Origin: Mustela lutreola
Taxonomy: Eukaryota > Chordata > Mammalia > Carnivora > Mustelidae
Assembly (NCBI RefSeq): GCF_030435805.1
Contig: NC_081295.1
Location: 158,257,001-158,321,000 of the forward strand
Direction: 5' to 3'
Length of the DNA stretch: 64,000 bases
This document shows positions 33,944-44,766 of this stretch, in pieces. Each line of letters begins with the position of its first letter. Position 1 is the stretch's first letter. The notes below the pieces were generated by a model that was not told where the DNA came from, ran no database searches, and was given only the letters and a program-made list of their open reading frames with translations. Position numbers and translations under genes: made by a program.

Positions 33944-34066
33944 TACAGCACCCTTTCTTGATAAAACTCTTCATATTGTAGGGATAGAGGGAACTTTCCT
34001 TAATTTCATAAAAACCATCTATGAAAAGTTCACAGCAAAGGAAGAATGAAACTGGATCACTTTCTT

Positions 34067-34399
34067 TCTTTCTTTTCTTTTTTTTTTTAAATTTTCTTTT
34101 CAGTGTAACAATATTCATTGTTTTTGCACCACACCCAGTGCTCCATGCAATCTGTGCCCTCCTTAATACCCACCACCTGGTTCCCCCAACCTCCCACTCC
34201 CTGCCCCTTCAAAACTCTCAGGTTGTTTTTCAGAGTCCATAGTCTCTCATGGTTCACCTCCCCTTCCAATTTCCCTCAACTCCCTTCTCCTCTCCATTTC
34301 CCCCATGTCCTCCATGTTATTTGTTATGCTCCTCAAATAAGTGAAACCATATGATACTTGACTCTCTCTGCTTGACTTATTTCACTCAGCATAATCTCT
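34067..34399 (-). mobile_element. Nested L1 tail
   Basis: 333-bp L1 3' UTR in minus orientation, ending at the ORF2 boundary. Perfect 20-bp duplication tgaaactggatcactttctt at 34047-34066 and 34400-34419. Confidence 0.94.
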
Positions 34400-34944
34400 T
34401 GAAACTGGATCACTTTCTTAAACCATACCCAAAGATAAACTCAAAATGGATCAAAGACCTTAGTTAGAGGCAGGAGTCCATCAAAATCCTAGAGGAGAAA
34501 ACAGGCAGTAACCTCTTTGACCTCAACTGTAGCAACTTCTTACTAGACATGTCACCACAGGCAAGGGAAACAAAAGCAAAAATAAACTATTGGGACTTCA
34601 TCTAGATAAAAAGCCTCTGCATAGTGAAGGAAACAATCAACAAAACTAAATGGCAGCCTGGGAATAGGAGAAGATATTTGCAAATGACATGTCTGTTAAA
34701 GGGTTAGTATCCAAAATCTATAAAGAACTTACTAAACTCAACCCAAAACCCCCAAATAATCTGGTCAAGAATTGGGCAGATAAAATGAATGGACACTTTT
34801 CTAAAGAAGGCATCCATATGGCTAACAGAAACATGAAATGATGCTCAATGCCACTCATCATTAGGGAAATACAAATCAAAACCAGGATGATACCACCTCA
34901 CACCTGTCAGAATGGCTAAAATTAAAAACACAAGACACAACAGG

Positions 34945-35035
34945 TTTAACTATACATTTGTGAAAACTCATTGAAATGTACATTTTAAGTGGATGGATTT
35001 TATCATATGTAAATTATACTTTGCTAGACTTGGAA
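34945..35035 (+). mobile_element. Ancient L1M 3' end
   Basis: 'catttgtgaaaactcattga', 'tgtacattttaagtggatgg' and 'atgtaaattatact' match the widespread 3' end of ancient mammalian L1M families as I recall it. Confidence 0.6.
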
Positions 35036-35320
35036 AAAAGAGGACCATTTATATGAAAGATTGGAGTGCTACATGAGGTTTCCCAATGGTAAGATCTCCA
35101 GGGAGGCAGGAGGAGTCTGTGTTTTTACATTTTGTAAAGTTTGTGTGATATGTGAAGTGATCCCATCACATGATTTAATATTAAAATTATTATTTAATTA
35201 CTTAATATTTAATAAAAATTCTATTACATACAAGAGCCTTACTTGTGGATAGGTTCAAGACATGGGACTGTACCTTCTATCAGTGTTCATGTCCAGTGAG
35301 AGATTAAAAGCAAGATGAGA
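35036..35320. other. Short unique stretch
   Basis: AT-rich, no gene or repeat recognised. Confidence 0.4.
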
Positions 35321-35590
35321 TATTTGTGGAGCATAAGAAATAACATGGAGGACATGGGGAGATGGAGAGAAGGGAGTTGGGGGAAATTAGAGGGGGAGAC
35401 AAACCATGAGAGACTATGGGCTCTGAAAAACAATCTGAGGGTTGTGAAGGGGAGGGGGGTGGGATATTGGGTGAGCCTGGTGGTGGGTATTATGGAGGGC
35501 ATGTATTGCATGGAGCACTGGGTGTGGTGCATAAACAATGAGTTCTGGTACACTGAAAAGAAATTTAAAAAATAAAAATAAAAAAATAAA
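35321..35590 (+). mobile_element. L1 tail, 5'-truncated
   Basis: Begins in the 3' UTR (tttgtggagcataagaaat), contains 'catggagcactgggtgtggt', and ends in an A-rich tail. Flanking duplication 'caagatgaga' at 35311-35320 and 35593-35602. Confidence 0.88.
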
Positions 35591-35602
35591 AACAAGATGA
35601 GA

Positions 35603-36424
35603 GAATAAAGCAAAATTTGCAGAGAGGGAATCCAAGTACAGCAGACCACATAATGGTAATGCACTCAGGAACCTAGGGGAAATCCAGCACATCTATTTTC
35701 TTAATTTTATGATCTATTTAAAAAGATCTAGGTTAATTACATCTAGATCTTAAAAGAGGTGAAAAACCACAACTAATGTCTGAATTACAGCTACAAATGT
35801 AATGAGTTTCTAAGATACTGCTTAAAAAAAAATTGTCTGCAAACAGTGAATCATGGAGCACTATGTCAAAAACGAATGAAGTACTGTATGGTGACTAACA
35901 TAACAAAATAAAACAAAACAAAACAAAATAAAATAAAATAAATTGTCCCTAGACCACTGTTCCTATCTATAAGCTGACTAGCTTTGATTGAACATGTCTT
36001 CCATTCTGAAGTAGAATATGCAAAGTAGATTTATTTCAAGTGGTGATGGGGGAGAATGATGTGTGTAATAAATTGGCCAAGTGATTACAAGAAAAATATG
36101 ACATATTCATATTATTAAGTAGTTAAAAAAATCACACAGAAGTGTGTGATTCATCAATGTTATTAACTACCACTAAGAGTGATAAATTAAAGGATATGAA
36201 TCAATTTTCTTTTCAACATTAAAAATGAATTCTGCCTAGCAAAGAGTAACAATGTTTAAAAGAAAAGTTTTACTGTCTCTTCAGTATGTCATTAACTAAG
36301 TCAAAGCAAATTAAACACATACTGTGGTTTGGGTTTTCTTTAATATTGTCATCTTCCTATAGGAATTACCAAATGATATTGATTTTTCAAGATTTATGGC
36401 CAGACCACTGGTTTTATTTTAAAT
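35603..36424. other. Unique sequence with a short old L1 end
   Basis: 35846-35945 is an L1 3' end (gtgaatcatggagcactatg, then an A-rich simple run of aaaac/aaaat units). The rest is AT-rich unique DNA with no gene seen. Confidence 0.5.
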
Positions 36425-36540
36425 TTCAAAAAGGCAAACAGTGAGTCATGGAACACTATATCATAAACTAATGATATGCTGTATCACGACTAACATAACA
36501 TAATAAAAAATAAAAAATAGAAAGATACCCTATTTTTAAA
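36425..36540 (+). mobile_element. Old L1 3' end
   Basis: 'gtgagtcatggaacactata', 'ctaatgatatgctgta', 'gactaacataacataataaa' and an A-rich end. Its last part lies in the 97-bp tandem duplication. Confidence 0.75.
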
Positions 36541-36667
36541 ATTATGTTCAATTAACTAATATACAGTGTAATATGCTGTATCACGACTAACATAACATAA
36601 TAAAAAATAAAAAATAGAAAGATACCCTATTTTTAAAATTATGTTCAATTAACTAATATACAGTGTA
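36474..36667. repeat. Perfect tandem duplication, two 97-bp units
   Basis: 36474-36570 and 36571-36667 are identical base for base (each from 'atatgctgtatcacgac' to 'aactaatatacagtgta'). The unit spans the joint between a plus-strand L1 tail and a minus-strand L1 tail end. No mismatch, although both L1 pieces are old, so the duplication is recent or an assembly slip. Confidence 0.95.
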
Positions 36668-36689
36668 TCCTTAGTTTTGAAAGTTAGAG

Positions 36690-37475
36690 AAAAGGAGGTG
36701 GATGTGGGGATGGGGTAGTTGGGGGGTGGGCATTAAGGGGAGCAGGTGATATGATGAACACTCGGTGTTCTTTGAAACTAAGGAATCATTTAACATTATA
36801 CCAAAAACAAATGATATACTCTACAAAGGCTAATTGAATTTAAATTAAAAAAAGAAAGGAAATAAAATATGATGTGGCCTACTGGATATAGTGCTGCTAA
36901 TTTGTCTTGTGCCCAGTACTCCACAGTAATTGAACTGCCTTTCTGAAGACTAAAATTTAAAAAAAAAAAAAAAAAAGTAGTTTAACACGTGCGAAAAAAT
37001 AAATAAATAAAAAGCTACCCTAGAGCTGGGTGAAGGAGGGCACTGAGGTGATGAGCACTGGGTGTTACATGAAACTGAGGAATCACTAAGTTAACTCTGA
37101 AACTAGTAATGCGCTATATGTTAATTAAATTAAATTTCAATTTTAAAAAAGTTACCTTAATTTTTTTAAGAAATCATATTTTTATTTTTATTTTTTTCAG
37201 TGTTCCAAGATTCATTGTTTATGCACCACACCCACTGCTCCGTGCAATATGTGCCCTCCTTAATACCCACCACCAAAACCCCTCCAAAGCCCTGTTTGTT
37301 TCTCAGAGTCCACAGTGTCTCATGGTTCACCTCCCCCTCCGATTTCCCCTAGCTCATTCTCCCCCTTAATTTTTAAATTTAAATTCAATTAGCAAAGGTA
37401 CAGTACATCAGTTGTTTTTGATATAATTTTCAGTAATTCATTAGTTCAGTATATCACCCAGTGTTCAGCATCAAA
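36690..37475. mobile_element. Cluster of four short L1 3' ends in both orientations
   Basis: 36690-36856 (+), 37023-37146 (+), 37160-37371 (-) and 37372-37473 (-), each recognised by L1 3' UTR boxes and A- or T-rich ends. The phrase aaagctaccctar occurs at 37010 and 37474, and a mutated form (aaagttaccttaa) at 37147, bracketing the last three. 36860-37009 is unplaced unique text with an A-run. Confidence 0.7.
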
Positions 37476-37486
37476 GCTACCCTAAT

Positions 37487-38233
37487 TTACTAGCACCATG
37501 CCCAGTGACTTAAATAATATGACTTAAATTAAGTCATATAAAGATACTTCATTTTTCACCTTACATTTTCATTTCTTCCACCAGAAAATGAGTTATATTT
37601 ACATTAAAAAGAGCGTCTACCATTTATCATAGTGTTTGTCTATGTTAGCAAAAATGTAAGATCTAGAAGACATTTAGGTAACAAGTAAATAAATGAATGA
37701 TTGAGTAGATGAACACATGTATGGGTGTTTATCCATTTGAATAGATCTTTCTTTATACTCCTCACTGTAACCAGTGTATATACCTATAGAGTAAAACACT
37801 CATATAATTTAGTATCTTAAAATAGTATGCTTCAACCAAAGAACTGTCATACAGTTTGACCACTTAGCTAAATCAAATGCCTGTTAATGACCAAAGACTC
37901 CATTCATTTGTGCCTTTGCTATATTGTTCCCCTTTCCGTAGATATTAAATCTCAGTTCATAAATTAGCACATTATCCTTAAAACCCAGTCTCTAATTTCT
38001 ATGGACACTAAATATGGAATTATTAAAGTTAAAGTGGTACAAACAAAAAAAAGTTTCCTTTAGATAATATTTTTAAATAAGCCAATAAAAAGAACCCAAA
38101 ATTCGGGCTGAAATTTTCTTATATATGTCCTGGGGTGTAGAACAAAATGAGTATCAAAGAATCAGGGAAACCACCCTCCAAGATGGACAAGACTCTGAAC
38201 AAAAATTGCAGGACAGAAATTGTGATCTCTCTG
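37487..38233. other. Unique 3' flank of OR2J copy B
   Basis: AT-rich, no gene or repeat recognised. It shows no clear similarity to the 3' flank of copy A beyond the last codons. Confidence 0.5.
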
Positions 38234-39172
38234 TCACATCTCCCTCTCCTGCCCCACGAGTCTCCTTACTGCCCCTCTTACATCTTTGTTTCTCAGAGTA
38301 TAGATTAGAGGGTTGAGGCTAGGCGTGATTACAGTATAAAAGAGGGCAATGAACTTGCCTTGATCTTGAGACTTTCCTGATGGTGGCTGCAGATATATGC
38401 AGATGACGGGAATGAAAAAGAGGGACACAACCATAAGATGGGCTCCACATGTCCTAAAAGCTCTCTGAAGTCCGGCGGTTGACTGCATCCTCAGCACAGC
38501 CCGGGCAATGGCACTATATGAGCTGAGAATGAGGATGAGTGGTATGAGAACAAAAATGGAGCTCATGATCAAGAGGGTCAGCTCATTCACATGGGTATCA
38601 GCACATGATAATCGCAGCAGTGCTGGAACTTCACAGAAGAAATGGTCCACTTGGCGATGTCCACATAAGGGTACCCAGAAGGTAAAGGAGGAATGAAGTG
38701 CTGAGGCGGTAAAGCCACTGACCCAGGAAGCCACAGCCAACAGGTGGCAGAAACGAGGATTCATGAGGACAGCGTAATGCAAGGGTCTACAGACAGCTGC
38801 ATAACGGTCATAGGACATCACCACCAGGAGGACACACTCTGTGGTTCCCAGTGCAAGGACAAAGTAAAGTTGAATCATGCAACCGGTGTAAGAGATGGTC
38901 TTTTCTGGGCCCCAGAGGTTGACCAGCAACTGAGGGATGGAGCTGGTGGTGTAGCAGAGATCCAGAAAAGAGAGGTTTGAGAGGAAGAAGTACATGGGTG
39001 TGTGGAGATGAGCGTCCAGGTACGACAAGATAATGATAAACAGGTTGCCCACCAATGTCATTAAGTAGAATATCAAGATGACCACAAAGAGAGCTACCTC
39101 CAGATGGGGCCAGTTGGAAAAACCCAGTAGAACAAAGTAACCTTCAGAACTTGAATTTTCTCCCATCATCAT
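38234..39172 (-). CDS. OR2J: Olfactory receptor, family 2 subfamily J (copy B), intact
   Basis: 312-residue odorant receptor, the tandem paralog of 17066-18007. It carries all the same landmarks: sequon N6-S-S, GN in TM1, [23 protein letters not shown], three second-loop cysteines, [10 protein letters not shown] and [13 protein letters not shown]. Relative to copy A, the body differs at only six residues (A-numbering H139R, N155A, A194V, T202M, T209I, V281I). The first dozen residues ([11 protein letters not shown]) and the last ten (VGQEREM) differ more. 38755-39139 has no nucleotide mismatch to copy A. The start is the first of three in-frame ATGs at 39172; an out-of-frame ATG lies 4 bases upstream. 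Family role: odorant detection through Golf and cAMP. Ligand unknown. Confidence 0.95.
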   Translation of the reverse strand: MMMGENSSSEGYFVLLGFSNWPHLEVALFVVILIFYLMTLVGNLFIIILSYLDAHLHTPMYFFLSNLSFLDLCYTTSSIPQLLVNLWGPEKTISYTGCMIQLYFVLALGTTECVLLVVMSYDRYAAVCRPLHYAVLMNPRFCHLLAVASWVSGFTASALHSSFTFWVPLCGHRQVDHFFCEVPALLRLSCADTHVNELTLLIMSSIFVLIPLILILSSYSAIARAVLRMQSTAGLQRAFRTCGAHLMVVSLFFIPVICIYLQPPSGKSQDQGKFIALFYTVITPSLNPLIYTLRNKDVRGAVRRLVGQEREM

Positions 39173-39176
39173 TCAT
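39144..39176 (-). promoter_or_regulatory. Upstream ORF overlapping the OR2J-B start
   Basis: ATG at 39174-39176 opens a 10-codon frame ([10 protein letters not shown] then TGA) overlapping the receptor start in another frame, as in copy A. Its first five residues equal the N-terminus I recall for human OR2J3 (MNDDG), suggesting an indel moved the reading frame of the true start. Confidence 0.6.
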
Positions 39177-39187
39177 TTTTCTCTGTA

Positions 39188-39204
39188 CCTGAAGGAAGAA
39201 TCAT
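39188..39204 (-). promoter_or_regulatory. Splice acceptor upstream of OR2J-B coding exon
   Basis: On the minus strand 'gattcttccttcag' ends in AG at 39190-39189, so the coding exon would start at 39188, 16 bases before the ATG. It corresponds in position to the acceptor of copy A. Confidence 0.55.
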
Positions 39205-41639
39205 AAACTCAATAGCTGCCCACTCATTGCCAGTCTCCTACGTGCAGACTGGCAAAAACCTATGACATTTCTAAGTACTGCTCTTATGAAAATAGCATTT
39301 TTATAGCTTTATTTTTATGTGTCATTCAGATATTTTTCTTGTTGTGGGTAAAAAATCAATAACTTTTCAAGAGAATGAGTTCTTTTCATGCATCCCTACA
39401 TTAGTATTTGGGTAAATAAAAATTAAAGATCACATCCCACACAGCCAAAAGACAATTTTCATAAAAATAATCTTTTTGAGTTTTACAAAAAGATACGCTT
39501 TCACTTTATTCACCTTTTATGTATTTCAGGGTTACTTCCTGTTTTGTGGGACAGAGAAAGGGACATCTGTAGTTTAAATAATCTTACATATAAATGGGGG
39601 TTTACCATGAGATGAAAAATAACTCAGTAACAATTTTAAAATGTCAATTTTGGGTGAAAAAAAATAAGCTTCAATTGCATTATAAGATGAACAAAATATT
39701 CTTATTTATTTATGGTAATAGCTTATATCTAGACATAAAATTGCATGTGACTGAACTATAAGCATGTGTGTAACACACATCCAAAAATGGGTATTCACAC
39801 TATGAGCTAAAATAAAGATCTTAATCCTGATTGAAAAGTGAAATAGACTGGATGTTTCAATAATAGAATGCTTCCAATCACAAATGAGACTAGAGCTAGC
39901 TTTGCATGACCAAAATGAAAATACAGAGTTGAAGGAAACTGCAGAGGGAACACGAGGAAAGAGGAGGGTGTTTGGAGCAGGAAAGAGGGTAGGAACCAGT
40001 GGTGGTGCTTGGGATTGAAAGGGTGTGAATCGCAGGCTGTGAGGCCTGGACAACAGCATGGAAATACAGTTTCTACACAATCTCATGTGCTTCAGAACAG
40101 CAGCTAAGACATTTGAACTCTGAGTCATAATTTATAATTATTCCACATTTTTAGGTTTTCTACGATTTCAGTTAGTGCCTCTGAATAGAAAATTAATTGA
40201 GTTTTAATGGACAAAGATTGTGAGGATTGCATAAAATCCAATTAACAATTTATCTTGTGTTTGTTCTTTTGTAAAAAAATGAAGTTACGCAACTCAAATG
40301 TACATTAATAATTTGGTTTTCAGTTGGCTTTTTCTCTTGTGTTACTAATTTTTCATAGAAAAGACAAACACTTTAATATATAGTTGCTTTTAAAAGATAT
40401 AATAGCTCAGACTTACATGTTCCCAAACAGTTTTCCCAGCCACATCTGCCCCTCACTCTCTGATAGAAGATGGCAAAGACAAATTCAATCAGAACAGATC
40501 CACCTGCAGTCTTTTGAGGGACTTTTACTAGCTCAAATATTGTAACCTTGAAAGAGATAAGGGATGTCTAATTGGTTGAGTTACAGCTAGAAAGAAAGGA
40601 CCATTGAATGTGACCCAAGACCTTAAGACTAACTCTCAAAGATAACTATATGCTTTTTAATATTATTGATAAGGTAAGTGTCAACCTCATGAGGGATGGG
40701 GGGGGTGTTCTAAGGGATTTCTTATTTCCCTAAAATAAATAGTAATAAAACACAAAATATTTTAATTCAGATGCTGTGGGTGTTTCCTTCCCTTACAAAG
40801 CAGCCTGAATTCCTTACTACATTAATTAAAAGAAAGTGGCAGTTATGTGTTGTTTCTTTAACTGCTGCGTCAGCTGTTGTTCAGCATTCTCCTAGAAGTA
40901 AAAAGGGATAGGAGATAAGGGGCAAAAAATACAGAATTCATAATGAAAGAAGTTCGGAAATTCATGGCTTGATTTCCTCTAAGTGGAGAAGGGGGAATGA
41001 AGACCCTATCAATAGTACCTTTTGAACTGTGGAACAAAATCTCTCTCTCATCCTTGAAGACAAACATTTTAGGGAAAATGGATGGCTTAGCAGTGTCTTC
41101 TCACCCTAGCGTCACTAACAGACATTCTCTGAATTCCTGTCATATCTGTTCCTTTGAACTAAACTTGAGTCGTAAGCGGCACTCTCTCAACCTTTCCATG
41201 TTGACTTTCCTGTATTTATCCACTCTCCCTGCTGTTCTTTTCCTGGCCTATGCCTTACTGTACTTAGCAACACAAACATTCAGGCTGCCATGCAATCTGA
41301 AAATATCACCCTGTCTTCCTGTATCATCTGTGCTAATGTTCAAAATCTATCCTTGGGAAGCAGAGTCTAAAACAAACTGTGATTGTCAGTATCACAGAAG
41401 AGAAAGCCTGGTCTTGTCCAAAAGATGTACTTTGAACAGAATGCCGGAATTCTTTAGGGCATTTAAGGTATCAGGGGATGGAATTCTTATCCCAGAGCAA
41501 ACAGAACATTTGTGGAAACAAAAAGGACTTTCATTCCTTGACTGGGACCATGGGGAACACAAATATCAATATTGCAATTAATGCCCTTCAAGGAACTGTC
41601 CAGGTAAGAACAGTATAATGTTCGCAAGATAAAACTCAT
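39205..41639. other. Unique 5' flank of OR2J copy B
   Basis: Paralogous in blocks to the flank of copy A (39900-40150 with 20600-20820; 40860-41620 with 24740-25480), but without the SINEs, Tigger and DNAJA1 retrocopy found there. A 194-codon plus-strand frame at 40997-41581 is judged fortuitous because it is not preserved in the paralogous flank and resembles nothing known to me. A short G-run occurs near 40697-40705. Confidence 0.55.
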
Positions 41640-42573
41640 TGTTTAATTATGTTCACTTAAACAACATATAGTACATCATTAGTTTTTAATGTAGTGTTCA
41701 GTGATTCATTAGCTGTGCATAATACCCAGTTCTCATCACAACACATACCCTCCTTAATACCTAACACCAGGCTACCCCATATCACCAACACCCTCCCTTC
41801 TGTAGCCCTCAGTTTGTTTCCTGGGGTCCACAGTCTCTCATGGTTTGTCTCCCTCCCTGATTTCTTCCCGTTTAGTTTTCCCTCACTTCTGCTAGGGTTC
41901 TATGTGTTATTCCTTCTTTCCACATATGAATGAAACCATATGATAATTGTCTTTCTCTGCTAGACTTATTTCACTTTGCACAATCCTCCAGTTCCATCCA
42001 TGTCAATGCAAATGGTAGGTATTCATCCTTTCTGATGGTTGAATAGTATTCCATTGTATATATGAACCACATATTCTTTATCCATTCATCTGTTGAAGGA
42101 CATCTCACATCCTTTCACAGTTTGGCTCTTGTGGACATTGTTTCTATGAGCATTGGAGAGCATGTGCCCCTTATTTTCACTACATCTGTATCTTTGGGAT
42201 AACTACCTAGTTGAACAATTGCTGAGTTGTAGGATAGCTCTATTTTTAATGCCTTGAGGGACCTTCATATAGTTTTCCAGAGTGGCCGCACCAGGTTGCC
42301 TTCTTACACAATAGTGTAAGAGGGTTCCTCTTCCTAAGCATCCTTGCCAACATTTGTTGTTTCCTATTTTAAAAATTTTTGTCATTCTGACTGGTGTGAG
42401 GTGGTATCTCATTGTGGTTTTGATTGGTATTTTCTTGATGGTATTTAGTGATGTTGGACATTTTTTCTTTTGTCTGTTAGCCTTTTGCCTATCTTTTTTG
42501 GAGAAGTGTCTGTTCATGCCTTCTGCCCATTTCTTGACTGGTTTATTTGTTTTTGGGGTGTTGAGTTTGTCAA
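41640..42573 (-). mobile_element. 5'-truncated L1 (3' UTR and ORF2 C-terminal part), old
   Basis: The left end is an L1 tail (tttaattatgttcacttaaac), followed by 3' UTR and ORF2 text ([20 protein letters not shown] and [11 protein letters not shown] on the minus strand). Ends near 'ttgagtttgt'. It interrupts the OR2J-B flank, whose paralogous text resumes around 42600-42740. Confidence 0.82.
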
Positions 42574-43085
42574 AATAATCCTCTTCACAGAAATACCTTC
42601 AACTTGATGTCGCATTTGTACCAAGATGCCACAAAATTTATCACCAAACGACAGGGGAAAAGTTGCTTTGAGTTGTATTGTCAATGAAGGGAATCGGTTC
42701 TGCAGAGTCACCTGATTTTTCCACTCCTTCCCATCAGGGTAGATCCAAATTTACCAGATAACTGGTTAGAAGTAGGGGAGATTCAGGATTTATGAAACAG
42801 GAAAGGTGGTATATATTAAAACTAAACTTTTCTTTATTATCCTAGTGGTCTTTGAGAGTCATCCTACACTGTTTATGCCTTCTTGGTTGTCTTTTAAATT
42901 CAATTGTACGTTTATGCCTACAAAATTGAGAGAAGCTATTTAAAGAGTATTTAGAGCCCCAAATACCCTCCTTCCCTCATCTCTCTCATCTCATCTTCCC
43001 TTATCTCCTCCCACAAGCATATCTATTCTCACCCCAACAGGACTCTGGTGTTTCATTCTATGGAAATGTCTCTCAACTACACATT
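42574..43085. other. Unique sequence
   Basis: 42600-42740 weakly matches 25480-25690 and may be the far end of the OR2J duplication. No gene seen. Confidence 0.4.
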
Positions 43086-43290
43086 GTTAGGCACATTCAT
43101 TAACTAAACCCTAGCCCTCGCCCCAACTCTAACCCTTAACTCCTAATTCCTAACCCCTAATTCAAACCCTGACATAAACTTAACCCTCTTGAGAGTCTCT
43201 GAGCTGCAGGATACTAGGCACATACCATCACTCTGGCAGTAACACCAACCCTTCCCATAAACCTGGTCCTAAACCTAAACCTAACCCTAG
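43086..43290. repeat. Degenerate telomere-like (CCCTAA)n tract
   Basis: Rich in ctaaccct/aaaccct variants: 'aactaaaccctagccct', 'tctaacccttaactcctaa', 'cctaacccctaattcaaacc', 'cttaaccctc', and at the end 'ctaaacctaaaccta' and 'accctagag'. A 60-bp unlike spacer sits inside. One strand is strongly C-rich. Confidence 0.6.
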
Positions 43291-43302
43291 AGCTGAGAAA
43301 AA

Positions 43303-43712
43303 AAAAAGATGTCATAATATTTATATATTAATATATTACTTGGCCTTAAAAAAAGAATGAAGTTTTTCCATTTGCAATTACATGGATGGAGCTACAGAGT
43401 ATAATGTTAAGTGAAATAAGTCAGTAAGAGAAAGACAAATACTGCTTGATTTAGTATATATGTGGAATTTACGAAATAAAACCAATGAGAGCAAAGGGTT
43501 GGGGGAGAGAGAGGCAAACCAAGATACAAACTCTTAACTACAGAGAACAATCTGGTGATTATCAGAGGGGAGATGTGGGGGGAGGTGAGTGGAGGGGATC
43601 ACTTGTGATGAGAAATCCTGTTGTATGTAAGTGATGAGTCACTAAATTCTACACCTGAAACTAATACTACATTGTATGTTAGCTAACTCTGGAATTTAAA
43701 TAATAAAAAAAA
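43303..43712 (+). mobile_element. Old L1 3' end
   Basis: ORF2 end text (catggatggagctacagagt, aagtgaaataagtcag) followed by L1 3' UTR and an A-rich end. Diverged. Confidence 0.78.
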
Positions 43713-44766
43713 CTTCTGAAATTTCTGAAAATAATTCATATATCACTCAAACCTTTTATACTGAATGTTATGATGATTATCAATTTTAATTTTTCAAAAA
43801 TCTTCCATTAACAACTTCCCTTGACTTACCATTTAAACCTCTGTCCATGAAGGGATTTTCATTTCCTAATAACAAATCACATGGCTAATGCTGTGGCCTG
43901 TTTTCTATATTGCATATCTGCTCATCTACCAAGAGGCACAGACATTAATTAGAAAGTCTTAAGCTGGTATCTCCCTTATTTCCTCCAAACTCTAACAGTG
44001 CTTTGGTTCTACAATAGCCCAACTCATCTCACTTGCCTTTCACACTTGAACTCTGTCTGGATACCTTAGGCTTTACATAGTAGATTCCGATTTTACACCG
44101 GTTCTGATGTGCCTTCCCTAGTAATAATAGCAAATACTTCTAATGAACTTAATAAGCATTAGAATATTTTAAACACTTGGCATAAGGTGGCCCTTTTAAT
44201 CCCCACCAGTACCCTATACAGAAAGCTAGTGTAATTACCAACTTCTCTAAATGAGGAAACTGAGGTACAGAGAACTTAAGCCACTCATCTTTGGCCACAG
44301 TGTTAGTGGTGGCAGCGGGATGTGAAACCAAGTATGCTGGCTCCAAAGCCATATCTTTTTGTCACTCCGATATAAGTTCAGCCACACACATTTTGCGAAT
44401 ATATGTGAGAGATAAACCACTGCCACACAAAGCCATCTTCCATTAATGTAAACCATTAAAGTCTCCTGTGATATTATAGAGAAAGTGATGTAGTATTCTG
44501 TTTGTACAAGGATAGAAAACTACTATTTCACCTTCTCAGCTCAACCACTTATGGCAGCTCCCTCCCCCTTCTGTTTATCTACCCATGGAATCATGGCTCC
44601 CTGCTTCATACTTTGAGACTAACGTCCTGAGAGATTCTGTTTGTAGAGATCCAGATGTATCTTCTTACATCTCGGGGTGGTTTCATGGATGTTCAGAATT
44701 GTCTGCTAGATACCCAGTGCAATTCAGGGGACATGTTGAAAGAAGTTCCCCTACCCCTCCACCATC
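43713..44766. other. Unique sequence with a MIR
   Basis: No gene. A MIR lies at about 44115-44345. Otherwise AT-rich and unplaced. Confidence 0.5.
44115..44345 (-). repeat. MIR (ancient tRNA-derived SINE)
   Basis: The reverse complement follows the MIR order. On the plus strand: 'ttttaatccccaccagtacc', 'aaatgaggaaactgaggtac', 'agagaacttaagccactc', and 'gctggctccaaagcc' at the tRNA-like head. Confidence 0.75.

Larger units (their letters stand above)
33248..34944 (+). mobile_element. Old L1 ORF2 fragment (plus) with two nested L1 tails and an internal deletion
   Basis: Starts at [10 protein letters not shown] (reverse transcriptase region) and reads to IYEKFTAK near 34040. It then jumps by roughly 0.9 kb of L1 sequence to MKLDHFLKPYPKIN (34420) and on to [11 protein letters not shown] near 34915. 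Interrupted at 33569-33943 and 34067-34399. It meets the preceding minus-strand L1 head-to-head at 33247. Confidence 0.82.

Noticed and set aside
40997-41581. 194-codon plus-strand frame beside OR2J copy B
   Set aside because: No recognisable domain, antisense to the OR transcription direction, and the paralogous flank at 24850-25430 has indels and stops that break it. Considered chance.
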